The notes beneath the pieces were generated by a model, which saw only the letters and a list, made by a program, of their open reading frames with translations, searched no databases and was not told where the DNA came from. Shown here piece after piece: positions 39,760 through 50,775 of a stretch of DNA of 64,000 nucleotides. The position numbers and the translations under genes were made by a program. This DNA comes from Aquatica leii (taxonomy: Eukaryota > Arthropoda > Insecta > Coleoptera > Lampyridae), in assembly GCA_035610365.1 (NCBI GenBank), contig CM069434.1:102102806-102166805 (forward strand), given 5' to 3'. Each line of letters opens with the position of its first letter. The first letter of the stretch is position 1.

Positions 39760-42110
39760 TAAAGAAAATTTTATAAAAAATGTGGCAGGAAAGGAGACTA
39801 TCCATGAAACAAAATTAGATAATGGAATATATCTATGTCACCTGGCAACACAAACAGGCATGAATATTGTAAGCACCAAATTTAAACATAAAAAAGTGTT
39901 ATAAAGTTTTTTTTTAAAGTAAATGGTGTATTTAATTAATACATCATTTACCTTAAAAAAATCTTTAATATGTTTTATGGTGAAACTTTTATGTCTAAAA
40001 TAAAAAAGTACATAAAATCACATGGAATATAACTGGAAAAACAAAGGAAATCAAAGAAGTCATATTTTAATTAAAAAGAAGAGAGATAACATGATAAACG
40101 ACGTAAGATCATACAGAGGAACAAGTGTAGCAACTGATCATAACCTAGTAATAGCAAAAGCGAAATCAATAATGGTTACAGGAAAACATCAGCAGCAAAA
40201 AAAAAGAAGTGGGACATAGAAACTTTGGAAAAAGAAGAAGGTATGAGACTGAGATAAACAAATTACTGCAAGAGGAAATAAAAAAAAAACTTAGAAGGAT
40301 GGGTAATTAAAACAATTTTCGTTAAAGCAACGTGTAAAAGGAACAAGAAGAGTTTAAAATAGAAAAAGATGGTTGGACAGATAATGTGAAAAACTAATAA
40401 AAAGAATGAGAAAGGCAAGAATAATGTGGATAAAAATTAACAAGCAAGAACATCACAAGTTATACCAGAAAATAAGAAAAGAAGGAGTCAAGCTAATGGC
40501 AGAAAAAAAACGTGAATATATAGACGAAGTAATGGAAGATATAGGAACAGACAACAAGAACAATACCAAGTCATACCAAAAATTAAAAAAGGAGAAAGAT
40601 GATGATAAAGAGGAAACACAAGAGGAAGTAGAAGAGGAAAATTTGGAGATAAGAAAAACACAAAAAGAAGAAATGTACAAAATAATAAAAAAGCAAAAAA
40701 ATCATAAAGCGACAGGTATAGATAACATATAACAAAATGTTGAAATATGGGAGAAAAGAATTAAGAGAACGACTATAAGAAATAATAACAAAGTATGGAA
40801 AAAGGAAACTCTACCGGAAGAATGGAAAATGGGATTTATTGTATCAAGAAAGGAAAGTTAACGATTTGTGACAATTACAGAAAAATAACGCTACTGAACA
40901 CAACGTATAAAATACTAACAATAATCATACAAAAACGGTTAAAAGAGTACACAAAGACGATCACTGGTGAACACCAAATTGGATTTAGGCCAGAAAAATC
41001 TACAATAGACATCCATACACTCAATCAAATAATCAAAACAACATACAAAAAGGGTAATGAAATACATATAGTATTTATAGACTTCAAACAAGCCTTTGAC
41101 AGCATAAAAAGGAAGACGCTAATTACAGATGCAAATAACCAGGGAATCTCTAAAAAAATAAGGAATTTAATAAAAATGACAATGGAAAATTTTAGAACTC
41201 TTGTACAAACGTATCGAGGAATAACAAACAGAATAGAAATAAGTCGTGAAGTGAGGCAGGGAGGCGGACTATCTGCAACATTATTTAATACAACTATAGC
41301 AGGAATAATAAACGAATGTGAAATACAGGACTTGATTACACATAAAATGGTACAAATAATAGCAAATGCTGATGATCTAGCAGTAATAGCCAGAGATAGA
41401 AGAAGTTTAGAAGAGATTATAGACAAAATAGAAAAAACAGCAAAAAGAGGATGACTGAAAATAAACCAAAAAAAAAGATAAAATATGTGAAAATTACTAG
41501 TACATGACAGCAAATAGAAAAAGAAAAAGAAATCAAAATAGGGAAGCATAAATATGAGGTAGTACAAAATTTTGGATACTTAGGAGTAACAATAATAATA
41601 ATAATAATAATAAAAATTATAGAGGTATAGAAGTCGCACAAAGGATAAAATCTGGACATAATGCATTCCATAGTTACAAATAAATCGTGAAAAGTAGAAA
41701 TATAAGCAAACATACAAAGCTAATAATACATAAATCAGCGATAAGGCTTATAGTAACGTGCGCAGAAGAGACCATCTGTCTAACTAATCAATACGAAGAG
41801 AAGATGAAGATTCTTGAAAGAAATAACGAAAGTAATTAAAGCTAATAGGATGAAATGGTACCGACACATACAAAGAAAACCAAATGAGGCGGAAATAAGA
41901 AAAATAAAGAAAATAATGAAATGGAACCCACCCAACAACGGAAAGCGAGGAAGGCCTAAATTACGATGAGAAGACCAGGTCATAAACGATATAAAAAAGA
42001 TGGGAATAACTCGAGTAATAGGGAAGATACAAGATCGAAAAAAATGGCAAAAAATCACGAAGACAACAAAGTAGCACATCAGTCTATAAGAAACGAAGCC
42101 AGAATGCACA
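39760..42110 (+). pseudogene. second RTE-like LINE, endonuclease and RT pseudogene
   Basis: Endonuclease pieces lie at about 39770-39905 (GKETIHETKLDNGIYLCHLA, TGMNIVSTKFKHKK) and 40022-40219 (KKKRDNMINDVRSYRGTSVA, TDHNLVIAKAK). A charged linker follows (40406-40732). The RT is at 40795-41454, with EHQIGFRPEKSTIDIHTLNQ, FIDFKQAFDSIKRK, REVRQGGGLSATLFN and the catalytic box NADDLAVIA, where the usual tyrosine of YADD is Asn and the two aspartates remain. The tail includes RHIQRKPNEAEIRK and RWNGEDQ-like remnants to about 42110. It lies on the plus strand, opposite to the other LINE, and is unusually A-rich. Stops and frame changes occur throughout. Confidence 0.8.
41591..41613 (+). repeat. AAT microsatellite
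   Basis: A perfect AAT triplet tract inside the tail of the LINE. It replaces coding sequence between VVQNFGYLGVT-type residues and the following block. Confidence 0.8.
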
Positions 42111-42555
42111 GCAGAGTGACGAACTGCTGGGCAAAAAAGTAGTTTGAAGAACTCATTTGAGCGGTTCGAATTCGATAATAGAATGTACAGCTATCAACAG
42201 GGTGTCCCACTTAAGCGTACTTCCTCGATAGCTCCTTTATTAATAAAAATTTCGAACAATAATCTTAAAATAAGTTTTATCAAATCTAATTCTCCATTTC
42301 CTAAAATTATTTTTAGTGTCCCATATCTACTGGGCCGGACCTAACTTTATTTTTTCAAACCAAATCATACAATTTTTATTGCATTTTTTGATTTCTTAGT
42401 CAAACTAAAGGTCAGTTTAATAAGCCTTATTTATACTTACCGTTAGTTTTCTAGATAATCCGAAAAAACTGCTTTTGCAGCGTCTTACGACATTTTGAAT
42501 ATCTCGAGAATTATCGCACTTACAGCAATGCGGTTTGGACCATTTGGGTTGAGAA

Positions 42556-44190
42556 ATTGAAATTTTTAACTGTCAATTTTTTTTTCAAACGTCAATAAAT
42601 TTTTTTCTTGTCTATGAAACGCAAAATTTAAATTCTTTTTTTCTGATGGCAGGTTGTTGCCACTTATTTTCCGATGTTTTTGAGTTATTTAGAGATTTTG
42701 AAAATTTTTGTGAATGCGCTATAATCTTGCATGCCTTGGATAACGGTTTGCTTGTTTCAAAATTGGATAAACGGCTGTCTACGTCTAATGTGACTCCCAT
42801 TGTAATTTATTGCTATTATACATCGTAATGATCTGAGTAAATGTAATTATAGAGGTTATTTTAAAAATAATGAAATTTAAGATTTGAAAAAAAAACAGTT
42901 TAATAATATTTATTAATTTACAGCAAATGCTCGAAATACATACCATTGTGCTCTAAACACTTTCGCATTCGCATTTTAAAGTTGTTGTCGATATTCTTCA
43001 AAATATCTGGTGTAATGTCTCTAAAGGAAGCTGTAATTCTGTTTCGCATATTCTTTGCTGTAGTAGGTTGATACGCATAAACTTTATTGTTTATGTAGCT
43101 CTAAAGAAAGAAATCGCATTTTGTACAGTCAGGCGATCTTGCTGGCTAATGAATTGGCCCTCTTCTTCCGATTCAGGAAATACGCGGTTAAAAAATTCTT
43201 GATTTCTCGAGTAGCATGACACTGTGCTCCGTCGTGTTGTAGCCACATATTCTGCCTTACTGCCATGAGCACATCTTCTAATAATTCGAGAAGATGGTTT
43301 TGTAAAAAGTTTAAGTACATTCTTCCATTCAGGTTCCCATCGAAAAATCAACCAACCAACTGTTAACTAACCCATTTTGTGGAGAGTCAATTCAAAAGAA
43401 AAGAGGACTTTTTTAAAAAGTTCTCTTTTTTGTTAAATTTGTTAGTGGCCCATTCTGCAAGCGTCGTCCGCGATCAAAAATCCCTGGCCAGTAATTCTTG
43501 ATGTAACTGAATGTGGTACGGATGGTATTTGTGTTGCTTCAAGATTACTTCTGTTCCTCGGTAAAGGATTCATGGAGCCATTGGCGAGAAACCTTCGCAA
43601 TACTTTTTCAAAACTGTTTTGGCTAAGAGCTTGTCTTTCTGGAAAAACGCTGGGAGTAAATGCGTGATGCCAACAGGAGATCTATTACACTTTCTAAAAA
43701 CGAAAACCATGTTTATCATTTCAATTAAACTTAAAGCCATCTTGAAGAATACAACAACAAAACGAGACTAAAAAAAACAGCAAGAAATTGAAAATGAACA
43801 AAGAATAACAATAAAACAACAAAAATAGAACAACAAACACAATGCAAACTTAGGAACACCAGATAAATCAACTTATGACTTAACAAAAACGGAAGGTATT
43901 TTTGGGAAACAAAAATCGGCTACGGCTGTCAGATTACTCACTGCCATCTCCGCGACTTTGCAACAATCACATCGTTATCCAAAGCATACAAGATTATAGC
44001 GCATTCACAGAAATTTCCAAAATCTTTAAATATCTCAAAAACTGCTGGAAATAAGTGGCAACAATCTTATATTAGGTGAAAGAACATTAAATTTTGCGTT
44101 TCATACGGAAGAAAAAATACATAGTTTCATTTAAGAAAAAAACATTATTGAAATTCTAAAAAAAAATTTTTGACAGTTAAAAATTTCAAT
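42556..44190. mobile_element. mariner-like element with ~200-bp inverted repeats
   Basis: Left arm 42556-42765 and right arm 43950-44190 are inverted copies. Matching blocks include ATTGAAATTTTTAACTGTCA, AAACGCAAAATTTAA, TTGCCACTTATTT, GTGAATGCGCTATAATCTTG and GGATAACG. The arms enclose the transposase pseudogene. Outside the left arm, CAGGGTGTCCCACTTAAG at 42199 resembles the short terminal motif of many insect mariner-like elements, so the true left end may be there and the right end lost. Confidence 0.7.
42920..43742 (-). pseudogene. mariner-like transposase pseudogene
   Basis: Read leftwards from 43742: MALSLIEMINMVFVF, the usual N-terminal start of this group; much of the DNA-binding and first catalytic region is missing or scrambled. 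The middle has FFDGNLNGRMYLNFLQNHLL and the second catalytic block MWLQHDGAQCHATREIKNFL near 43230. The C-terminal part holds DLTVQNAISFFRATY, ENIDNNFKMRMRKCLEHNG. The third catalytic region is decayed. Several frame changes exist. It is flanked by the long inverted repeats. Confidence 0.7.
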
Positions 44191-45994
44191 GATTGTTTAA
44201 GAAAAGGTTTTGTGTAAAGAGTTACAATCGTAGTTTGTTTTTTCTTAAATCAAATGGTGAGAAACAACAAATAAGAAGAATAGCGATAAAAAACCAAAAA
44301 TATAATCGTTAATATATATGAATAGTTTCGCTTGGTAAAAAAAACAAAATAAATTAAAAATACAAAAGATCCATAAATAAACATAAAATAACAAAATTAA
44401 TTGCATGAAAACACAAATTCGAAAAACGAAAATCAAAATGGAATGCAGGGGAGACATATTTGCCCTTGCACCCATGCCGCAGCATAAGTCTGTTGAATAG
44501 TTGTTAACTTATTTTAATTTATTTTTTTGTAGTTGAAATATTTAAAATTGTTTACCGGTTGGGCAACTAATTTAGTTTAGTTTAATTTTATTTGTTTTTA
44601 ACACATAAAAATCACGTGGTTTTAGTGATTTTGGTGGGCGGTAAGTTTGAGGTTTATTGGAATTTGAAAGTTCCCACAAAAAAGTCCTTTTCTTAATTGT
44701 TTTTCCGACACGAACCAAAATATACGAGTCGACATGTAACAAACGCAGTTTTTAGTGTTGAAAACACTTATAGGATGCTTGATTCGAATGTTCGTGTAAC
44801 GAAACGATGAAACGCTCAGATGAAACAAAGCTGGAACTTCACTTCATTTGTTCTCTTTTTTGGATGTAGTGTTTATTATTATTAAACAAGATATTCCTTA
44901 TGATTCGTTTTATGTTTTAAAAATAGAATAAGTTTAAATTTCATTCAGCAGTGATAAAAAATAATTATAGTAGTTGTAAAATTAGATTCGCGCGAGTTTC
45001 CGCTTTGTACAATATACATAGATGAAAATTGCGCATAAACAATTTATTGAGCACAAAATTTACTACAAAAAAGTACGCGGGAGTGTATAATTATATCTAA
45101 TAGTTTAAGAGATACAGAATCTTAATGTAATGTGAGACATTTTCGTGCAACTTTGCACACTTGTATCTTCTAAACTATTGAAGGTAATTGTACCCTTCCG
45201 CCGATTTTTTTTATAGTAAATTTTGGATGTGGCGGTTTTGATGTAGGCATGATTTACAAGAAAAACAACTCTAGATACCTGGTGTAATATTACATCGACA
45301 AAGCTACCCTTAGCCGCCGTGGTCACCAAAAGAAACTCGACTGAAACACACATGTTCTACTAAGCCGATAATTTATGTTCAAATTTTAAAATGCATAAAC
45401 CAAGTAATAAATTAATAAATCTTATTTAAAACTAGCAATAATTACTAGTTTAAGTCATAAACAATTTCACTGTAAAGTTATCAACATAGGAGGAAAGTAT
45501 GTAAAATAAAATTTGAGTAAATTTTGAATGTTGCAATTGTACCAACAGTCAAGCAATTGTAAATATTATTAGCCTTATAAATTTGTTAAGACTAGAGAAA
45601 GGATTGATGTTAAAGTAAAGTTCATCTCTTTAATGCTTTTTTATAGTCAATAACGCATTTGATTAATATTAATAAGAGAAAAAATTGTAGGATCGGTAAA
45701 TTTTTATTCTATTTGAAACACGGAGTGCCGCCCGGTAACAAAACGTCGTAACATCTTAAAGGTGGAAAGAAGCATAACGCCGCTTTCAACAGATTGAGTA
45801 ATAAAAAGCCAATTGGCAGATTTGGCACTGAGAGGGTTCGTAAACCTAACCAATCAAAAAAAAACGTTCTAGGAAATAAAGTCAAAATTGCGTACAAAGA
45901 AGGAGGAGAGTTTTAAAAACCCTGACACGGTCCAAAAACGAAGAGAGTTGCATACGGCAGTTCTTCTTTTGACTTATTTGCGAAAAAGAAGATA
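44191..45994. other. no gene recognised
   Basis: About 1.8 kb without recognisable coding. A frame near 45780-45910 (NRLSNKKPIGRFGTERVRKP on the plus strand) looks mildly protein-like but matches nothing I know. The string GACACGGTCCAAA at 45925 also occurs near the Penelope-like element at 52450, hinting at a second small Penelope-derived piece. Confidence 0.35.
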
Positions 45995-46165
45995 CGTACT
46001 CGCGCAAGGGAGTTAATTTACGCGCTGATTTTTTTTTACCTACTCGAAAAAGTTTTTTACGCGTTGGTTTTTTTTTTCACTTATCCGAAGAAAATTTGCT
46101 GACGGGTGGGTTTTTTTTCATACTCGCGAAAAGAGAGTTACTGGCGGGGTGGTTTCTCTCACGTA
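45995..46165 (+). repeat. four degenerate ~42-bp tandem repeats
   Basis: Four consecutive units have the form TACTCGCGAAAA-GAGTTAC-GCGGGTGG-TTTTTTTT, beginning near 45997, 46040, 46077 and 46118. Each ends in a T run before the next TACTC/TTATCC start. They have diverged by substitutions and small indels. The tract is followed by an ATT microsatellite at about 46168-46186. Confidence 0.55.
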
Positions 46166-46186
46166 CATTTATTATTATTATTATTT

Positions 46187-47360
46187 TTCTTTGAGTGTAC
46201 GTTTTGTATAAAGATATTAGTTAGTGACAAATTGTTACGTGGTTCCTAACCTGCGTCCAGTCAGGACCCAACAAACCGCAATACGTAATCCTCAATTTGA
46301 GGATTAAATGCCATATAAAAAGGTCAGGAATTAGTTATATTTATTTGGATATGCATTTGTAACTATTTTACTTGATTATTGTACGAGAGTTGCGATGAAC
46401 TGTCTAACGCGAGAAAATTGAGAATGATTATTTAAATTTAATTCTATCGCTTAAACGAAGTTTTTTTGTTGTAAACAGAGAGAGCAAATTTAATATTTTC
46501 TTTTCTTTGTCTTTCGCAATTAACAAGTCGCTCATAAGATTAGTTTTAGTTTTTTGCGCTAAAAGATCATGCTAAGAACACCTAGAAAATTTAATAAATA
46601 GGCATGTCGATTATTTCGCGACGCGAAATGTTTTTATTACGAGTTCAATCTGCTGTTAGCCTTCTTTATATATGACAGAGAATCGCAAAGGCGACAAACT
46701 GTTGAAAAAAGTCTAGTTTTTAAATTTCCAAAGGTGAAATCTCTACTTTGTAACTTTTGCATCTGAAGGGATGTGGCAACGTAGCTCGAATTGTGTTCTA
46801 ATCTTAGAAGCTGTTGAACTGTGAGCTGCTATAAATTGCAAGTCAAATTCAGTAATCATTTAGTTCTGTTGTTTTTTTAAATGCGCGTCAATTAATTAGA
46901 GGGTGGTAAAACAATTGCAGGGATCACGCGATATAAATTGTTTATTTAATCATTGAATGATTTATTTAATCCAAGCGTATTCAATCAAAGTCTGGCTAAA
47001 TTTCTGAAAGTTGCACTTTGGCTCTAAAATTGACTGTGTCTAGAGAAAATTTTACATTTATCCGAATGCTCTCAACCGTATATAAGCCAGCAGAAAATGA
47101 CAGTCAGTGGGTGTGAATCTCAATTTTTTGACCTTTCCTAGCATAACATGCTTGTGAGCGCAATATTATTATTTGAGCTTTGCGAAAGTGACTTTTGGCC
47201 TTGAACATATTTTGTGTCAAATAAAGTTCGATGTTTTGAGATTTTACTTGCTTTGTGTTTCTTACCTTACATCACTTGAAAAAAAGAACCTAAACGTTGC
47301 TAACACAACCCAAATATTTCCTAATACTTGTTGCTTAAACAAGGCTTAGATTTAAGAAAG
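46187..47360. other. no gene recognised; LTR-like promoter motif
   Basis: No coding is recognised. ATATAAAAAGGTCAGG at about 46313 resembles an LTR-type TATA region, with a palindrome AATCCTCAATTTGAGGATT just upstream, and AATAAA occurs at 47220. I could not find a matching second LTR or target duplication, so this remains unassigned. Confidence 0.3.
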
Positions 47361-47363
47361 TAA

Positions 47364-47822
47364 AAAACTTTACAACCAAAACATCGCGTCTCAACGTTGG
47401 TGCCAACAGTGTACTACTGGTGGAATAAAGAGAGTTGCGAATGTATGACAAAGTTTATTGAGCATTTTGTTAACGATTTGAAAAGATTAGACCAAAATAC
47501 TCATTTTTGTGCTTCGCTACAAAAATTTTCTATAAAAGAAGTACCCTCCAGTTTGCAATCATTTTGCACTAAACTATTACATACTACTAAAGCTATAAAT
47601 GGGAAACAACAACCGGGAGTGTTTGGATTTAGAGTCTTTAATACTAATTCAATGCCGAGCACAGTTCCCGTTCCTCTTGGAAGTATAATAAGCAAACAAG
47701 TTGAACTACAAAAATCAAAAAAATCAGTGACGCCGGCCTATTTACATGCCATGATGTTTCTTCAAGTGCTTGGGTTTAAGATAACGCGATCGGGTTTCTC
47801 TATAAGTCATTGGTGGTACTGA
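47364..47822 (+). CDS. unrecognised open frame without ATG
   Basis: An open frame of about 152 codons runs from a stop at 47361 to TGA at 47820, with no ATG near its start; it would have to be an internal or terminal exon or a remnant. Recognisable stretches include YYWWNKESCECMTKFIEHFV and PGVFGFRVFNTNSMPSTVPV. Composition looks like protein and not like chance AT-rich reading. I do not recognise a domain. It stands just left of the pogo-like element at 47942 and may be a piece of another mobile element or of a host gene. Confidence 0.35.
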   Translation, partial: KTLQPKHRVSTLVPTVYYWWNKESCECMTKFIEHFVNDLKRLDQNTHFCASLQKFSIKEVPSSLQSFCTKLLHTTKAINGKQQPGVFGFRVFNTNSMPSTVPVPLGSIISKQVELQKSKKSVTPAYLHAMMFLQVLGFKITRSGFSISHWWY

Positions 47823-47941
47823 TTCATCATCTTCCAGCAATGAAGAGGTTATGGGAAACAATTCTCAGGCATTTCATGAACAAATGTTAAATACAAACTA
47901 TTGGTGAATTATCATACGACTCTATTTTCGTTTAATATGTA

Positions 47942-50685
47942 GGGGAAACTGGGAAAACATTGGACAAATTTTAAAAATAACACCGCAGATTTTTTATTTA
48001 TAAGGATATTAAACTGGTGTAAGTTGCCGATCACAGCTTAGTTATTCGAGAACATATCCTTATAAAATCCACACTTAATTTTTTATATTTTAAGTTTTAT
48101 AATCGATAAATAGAAGTTGTGATTTTTGTTCAATATCTTCCAGGGCTTGGGACACAATGGATACATACCAGGGAGACTATGGATATTAGTATTGAAACTG
48201 GAAACATTAATATTTATTGGGTTTTAAACAAAATATTAGAGGTAACATAAGGTAACATACAATTTATATGAAGATACCTATAGAAAAGTATCTCACACTA
48301 CACTATTGTAAACTATGTTCAGTCAGATCTATGTTAAAGTAGACAATATCCTTAAATCTTGGTCTAGAATTTTTGATGGGATCAGGTAAAACCATTACGA
48401 CTTCATTAAACATAACAACTGTTGGCGATTCATTCAAAAAACGAAACCTGTTTAAAGGAATGTTCCGTTTTAAAAAGCGAACATCATAACCGTCAAAATG
48501 TTTTTCGTCAATGACAGCGACATATTTTCTGACAGACGATTTTTCAAAAACTTTTGCAATAATGTATCCACCTTTGGAAACACATTCGACTAATATTTCT
48601 TCATCAGAGACATGAGATACATCATCATCTGACGAGTTGTCATTCAAAACAATTTCTTCACCTTTATAATCTGTGGATTCTTCTTGAAATACTTTCTTCT
48701 TGGCTTTTTTTCTTCCCAGACATCCTACTTTCTTTTAGTCTCTTCTTTTCTTCTAGTATCAGCTTCTCTGGGGTATCTGTGGCGATCATACCTCGCCCTC
48801 GTTTTCTTCCTAGACTGCTATTTTGTTTCCTTCGAGCGCCCTTTGAAAAAGGTTTAATCTCCTCCGGTGGTATAAATATTTCCTCTTCTACTTTTCTTAA
48901 AGTTAGATTGGTAGTGGCGTTTTTTTTTCGAAATTGATGTTACAGACGCAGATGGCTGATCGAAATTGTACGTATTTCGCCGTTTTTTTGGTGGCTTATT
49001 ATGGCATTGAGGAATACCTGCACCTGCAGGAGCTATGTTTTCAAGATCTTCATTAACTGGCAACAGGCGATCTGTAACAGCAGAATATAGGAAATCCTCT
49101 TCCGAAAATATGTTGCGATCAAATGGGACGATTCCAGTACACAGAAATCCAGATTTAATATTAACAGGAGTCGCTGCTCTATGCCATGACTGAAGGCACA
49201 CAAGTGGAAGATCATAAATATTTAAAGTTTTTCCAGAATGCGAAATCATCCAGAAGTCAGCCGCTTGGTTGAAAAAAGTCTTGAAAGGGCCGAACACGGT
49301 GCGGTCTAATGGCTGCAGTTTATTTGAAGTATGCGGTGGAAGAGTTAAAATTATAATTCCATTCGCTCTACAAAAGTCAACCGCATCTAGAGATAAATAC
49401 AATTCATGATTATCCATAATTAACAGCACTTTTTTTCTAGAGAACATCGGACGTGTTTAACAAAGTGTTCTAGAACTTTGATAAAGTTTTCACAGGTCAT
49501 CCAGCCGCTGGGATAAACTAAACCTATTAGACCTTTACCTGTTATGCCTTTCATCATCCTGCTAGGGTCAAATCGATGTCGAGAAAAAATCTATACAGGT
49601 GGAATAGTACTAACATTAGCACAAATAATTCCTACCTCACCTCTTTCTCTTGATGTAACCTGGCCTATTTGGTGTTTACCTTTTTTACCAACAATTTTCT
49701 GCACGGTAGTAACTCCAGTCTAATAACAGATTTCTTAACTAGCAACAAAGTATTTTACCTCATCCAAATTAAAAATTTTCTCAGGTATGAAAGAATGTCG
49801 TGAAATGATATCTTGGAACTCTCTGACAGTTGTCTTATTAAACCTTGTCAACCAATCCTTGGTAGCGCTTTTATTTTCCACCCATTTTGTTGGAACAACC
49901 AACGAATATTTTATCGCATATTCATAAGCTACCCGTCTGACTAACTTAGGTGTTAGACCATAAAACATGGCAGAACATTTTAATAAATAAACCTGAAGAG
50001 AAGTTTCCATATTGGCACTAAATATTTGCGCTTTACGGAAATTGGGGCTAAACTCTACTTTATCGAAACCATTATCTTTTGCCTTCTTCATGTAATTGCA
50101 CAATCTACTTTTTGTAACTTGATTTCTTTTAGCACTTTCTCTTATGTTCAAGTTATTTTGCAACACGTCAGTTACGGCTTGCTTTAGCGAATCCGGGTCA
50201 AATTCTCCCTCGCTCTTCTTTTTATAGTACCTCGGCATATTTATTTGATTATTTAATTTAAAATTCCATAAAAACATAAATATACAGAATAAATACAAAT
50301 ACCGGGAAGAGTGTGGACACATGTCCAATGTCTCCCCTGGCGCACTTTTTTTTAATTTAGCGTCATAAACTTTAAACTCGCCAATATTTACGTGTTACAA
50401 AACTATAACCTAGCTTTCAAATGACTCTGAAACAATACTTCAGAAAATGAGTTTAAATAAATTATTTTCTTGGCCGATAAAGCTTATACAAACATGCGAA
50501 AATATTACATCAGACTTACGAAAAACAACAAATAATTAATGATTTTTTATTCACTTAAAATATATCAACAATTAACACAGCCCGCTACACATAGACACTA
50601 AAGGTTGGCTAGTGACTGCTGGGACTGCGTTCAGAATTTAATCTGTCCACTCTCTCCCTGTGTCCATAGTCTCCCCGGTCTCCCC
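47942..50685. mobile_element. pogo-like DNA transposon with TIRs and TA duplication
   Basis: The left end is GGGGAAACTGGGAAAACA and the right end, reverse-complemented, is GGGGAGACCGGGGAGACT; 19 of the first 25 bases agree and both share GGACA at positions 21-25. TA flanks both ends (47940-47941 and 50686-50687). Sub-terminal copies of the GGGAGACTATGGA motif occur at about 48172-48190 and, inverted, at about 50322-50342. The element is 2744 bp and holds one transposase pseudogene on the minus strand. Its right end abuts the Penelope-like element. Confidence 0.85.
48303..50238 (-). pseudogene. pogo-like transposase pseudogene with C-terminal extension
   Basis: The start is the ATG at 50238 (MPRYYKKKSEG). 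A Psq helix-turn-helix follows (DSLKQAVTDVLQNNLNIRES, VTKSRLCNYM), then a CENP-B-like block (NKSATKDWLTRFNKTTVREF), the first catalytic block IFNLDEV (near 49760) with a stop soon after, and GKKGKHQIGQVTSRERGEVG. The second catalytic block KVLLIMDNHELYLSLDAVDF starts near 49435, then SNKLQPLDRTVFGPFKTFFN and GFLCTGIVPFDRNIFSEEDF. A 114-codon frame at 48647-48303 supplies a C-terminal domain (GGYIIAKVFEKSSVRKYVAV, DGYDVRFLKRN, VVMVLPDP), resembling small beta-barrel tails of insect pogo-like proteins. All three acidic residues survive, but at least two stops and several frameshifts do not allow expression. Confidence 0.82.
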
Positions 50686-50775
50686 TACCTAGAATACTAG
50701 TTGTTTGTTTTTTTTTATTTTTTTATTATTTATGTATGCATTCTTATTTTTGAAAATTGTAATAAATCTTGTTCA

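Noticed and set aside
41025-41713. Long hydrophobic frames on the minus strand opposite the LINE
   Set aside because: The antisense of A-rich LINE coding sequence yields phenylalanine- and serine-rich frames; not genes.
45995-46165. CRISPR-like array
   Set aside because: Eukaryotic context, degenerate units with no unique spacers; plain tandem repeats.
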